A stretch of 5,631 nucleotides of DNA, from the NCBI GenBank assembly GCA_045645245.1, contig JAZRIK010000006.1, positions 1 to 5,631 on the forward strand. The letters run 5' to 3'. A program made the position numbers and the translations under genes. The notes beneath the pieces are model-generated. The model did not search any database. It was not told where the DNA came from and saw only the letters and a list, made by a program, of their open reading frames with translations. Below, in pieces: positions 4,029 through 5,631 of this stretch (the first letter of the stretch is position 1; every line of letters starts with the position of its first letter). Origin of the DNA: Scatosoma sp045645245 (lineage in GTDB: Bacteria > Bacillota > Clostridia > Christensenellales > Borkfalkiaceae).

Positions 4029-5631
4029 ATGAGAAACATTATCAAGTGCAACGACGGCTGGCTTTTTAATAAAGCGGCTACGCAGGTAAACGCAGCCGAA
4101 GGGGAAGTTGTCAACCTGCCCCATTCGTGGAATGCAGTGGACGGTCAAGACGGCGGCAACGATTATTTCCGCGGCTCTTGCGTGTATTCTAAAAAAATCG
4201 CGAAGGCAGACCTGCCCGCAGGGGACAAGGTATATTTAGAAATCCGCGGGGCAAACTCGTCTGCGGACGTGTTCGTAAACGGTAAAAAGCTTGCGCACCA
4301 CGACGGCGGTTATTCCACGTGGAGAGTGGATTTTACGGCGGAAATTCAAGACGAAAACGAAATCGTAATCGTAGTGGATAACGCGGCGAACGACACGGTA
4401 TATCCGCAAATGGCGGACTTTACGTTCTACGGCGGTATCTATCGCGACGTGTATTTGATCGGCGTACCTGCAACGCACTTCGATTTGGATTATTACGGCG
4501 CGCCCGGCATTATGATTACGCCCAAAATAGAAGGGAATAACGCAACCGTAGAAATGCAAGCGTTTGTGACGGATATGCAAGCGGGCGACGAAATCGTATT
4601 CACCGTATATGATAAGGACGAAAACGTAGTTGCGCAAGTAAAAACGTCGGACACGAAAGCAAGTTTACCCATCGAAAACGTTCATCTTTGGCAGGGTAGA
4701 AAAGACCCGTATTTGTATTGCGGCGAAGCAACGCTCGTGCGCGGAGATAAAGAAATCGACGAAGTTTGCAGCCGCTTTGGCTGCCGTACGTTTGTAATCG
4801 ATCCCGATAGGGGCTTTATACTCAACGGCGAAGAATATCCCTTGCGCGGCGTATCCCGTCACCAAGACAGATGGGGGGTAGGCAACGCGCTTTTGCCCGA
4901 GCATCATAAAGAAGATATGGATTTAATTTGCGAAGTGGGCGCAACCACCATTCGTTTGGCGCACTATCAACACGATCAGTATTTTTACGATTTGTGCGAC
5001 GAACGCGGTATGGTCGTTTGGGCGGAAATCCCGTATATTTCCAAGCATATGCCCACAGGCAGAGAAAATACCATTACGCAAATGAAAGAGCTGATTGCGC
5101 AAAACTATAACCACCCGTCTATCGGAGTTTGGGGACTTTCCAACGAAATTTCCATCGGCGGCAGCGATGAAGATTTGCTGGAAAATCATCGTATTTTGAA
5201 TGATTTGGCGCACGAAATGGATAAAACGCGCTTGACGACGATTGCCGCGGTTTCTATGTGCAAAATGGACGATCCCTATTTGCAAATCCCCGACGTCGTT
5301 TCGTACAACCACTATTTTGGCTGGTACGGCGGCGAAACGAGTATGAACGGCCCTTGGTTTGATAAATTCCACGCAATGCACCCTAACATTCCTATCGGTT
5401 GTTCGGAATACGGCTGCGAAGCGCTCAACTGGCATACCAGCGATCCCAAGCAAGGCGATTATACCGAAGAATATCAAGCGTATTATCACGAAGAGCTTAT
5501 CAAACAGCTTTTCACGCGTAAATATATTTGGGCGACCCACGTTTGGAATATGTTCGACTTTGGCGCGGACGCGCGTGCGGAAGGGGGCGAAAACGGTCAA
5601 AACCATAAGGGGCTTGTCACGATGGACAGAA
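4029..5631 (+). CDS. Glycoside hydrolase family 2, beta-galactosidase type (3' end outside window)
   Basis: The first 534 codons are open and run off the right edge. The ATG has GGAGG at 4019-4023, and MRNIIKCNDGWLF is a normal family start with no signal peptide, so the enzyme is cytoplasmic. Domains in order are a jelly-roll sugar-binding domain (about 1-150, with D130 in ADFTFYGGIYRD aligning with E. coli LacZ D201), an Ig-like sandwich (about 155-255) and a TIM barrel (from about 260). Barrel motifs are RGVSRHQDR (H278, like LacZ H357), RLAHYQHDQ (H312, like H391), GLSNEIS with acid/base E373 after N372, and GCSEYG with nucleophile E460. WNMFDFGADA and HKGLVTMDR follow as in Bacillota/Bacteroidota beta-galactosidases. 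It hydrolyses terminal beta-galactosides; other GH2 activities such as beta-glucuronidase cannot be excluded. It diverges from a GPH symporter that would supply its substrate. Confidence 0.93.
   Translation, partial: MRNIIKCNDGWLFNKAATQVNAAEGEVVNLPHSWNAVDGQDGGNDYFRGSCVYSKKIAKADLPAGDKVYLEIRGANSSADVFVNGKKLAHHDGGYSTWRVDFTAEIQDENEIVIVVDNAANDTVYPQMADFTFYGGIYRDVYLIGVPATHFDLDYYGAPGIMITPKIEGNNATVEMQAFVTDMQAGDEIVFTVYDKDENVVAQVKTSDTKASLPIENVHLWQGRKDPYLYCGEATLVRGDKEIDEVCSRFGCRTFVIDPDRGFILNGEEYPLRGVSRHQDRWGVGNALLPEHHKEDMDLICEVGATTIRLAHYQHDQYFYDLCDERGMVVWAEIPYISKHMPTGRENTITQMKELIAQNYNHPSIGVWGLSNEISIGGSDEDLLENHRILNDLAHEMDKTRLTTIAAVSMCKMDDPYLQIPDVVSYNHYFGWYGGETSMNGPWFDKFHAMHPNIPIGCSEYGCEALNWHTSDPKQGDYTEEYQAYYHEELIKQLFTRKYIWATHVWNMFDFGADARAEGGENGQNHKGLVTMDR

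Noticed and set aside
4923..5606. A 227-codon minus-strand frame, with further ones at 4236-4637 and 4665-4907, opposite the GH2 gene
   Set aside because: The plus strand holds a continuous GH2 reading frame with all catalytic motifs. The antisense frames show no family features and no good ribosome sites.
1..5631. CRISPR array, tRNA, rRNA, insertion sequence or phage attachment site
   Set aside because: No regularly spaced identical repeats, no cloverleaf-like gene, no transposase or integrase frame and no flanking terminal inverted repeats were seen.

Overview
The window looks like the chromosome of a gut-type member of the Bacillota, most likely Clostridia. The reasons are strong AGGAGG-type ribosome sites, sigma-A-like promoters close to consensus with 17-bp spacers, short hairpin-plus-T-run terminators, AT-rich gaps, and coding regions rich in GCG, ACG, CGC and GAC codons. 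The genus cannot be named from this sequence; the placement is inference.

Layout, left to right. (1) Bases 1-45 read as the last 14 residues of a hydrophobic, probably membrane, protein. (2) Bases 46-323 are non-coding, with a nested AT-rich dyad, a hairpin terminator, a second imperfect hairpin and a promoter. (3) A type II thymidine kinase (tdk, +, 324-908) starts at GTG and ends at its own terminator. (4) A NodB-type polysaccharide deacetylase homologue (+, 1056-1928) has its own promoter and ends at a terminator shared with the convergent gene to its right. (5) A GPH-family sugar:cation symporter lies on the minus strand (2000-3649). (6) A 379-base divergent intergenic region (3650-4028) holds two back-to-back promoters and several operator-like repeats. 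(7) A GH2 beta-galactosidase-type gene (+, 4029 to the edge) is cut off by the end of the window.

The transporter and the glycosidase form the functional unit. They diverge from one control region: the symporter would import a galactoside and the cytoplasmic GH2 enzyme, which lacks a signal peptide, would hydrolyse it. No regulator gene is in the window, but the control region holds candidate sites: three TGTGAY repeats at an exact 11-bp pitch over the transporter start of transcription, a leader hairpin in the transporter mRNA, an 18-bp AT-rich perfect dyad between the promoters, and a LacI/CcpA-like near-palindrome just after the GH2 start of transcription. The tdk and deacetylase genes appear to be separate single-gene units.

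I found no wholly new system. The most unusual material is in the non-coding DNA (the control region and the 101-146 dyad), plus an enlarged TM5-TM6 loop in the symporter and an altered motif 3 in the deacetylase.
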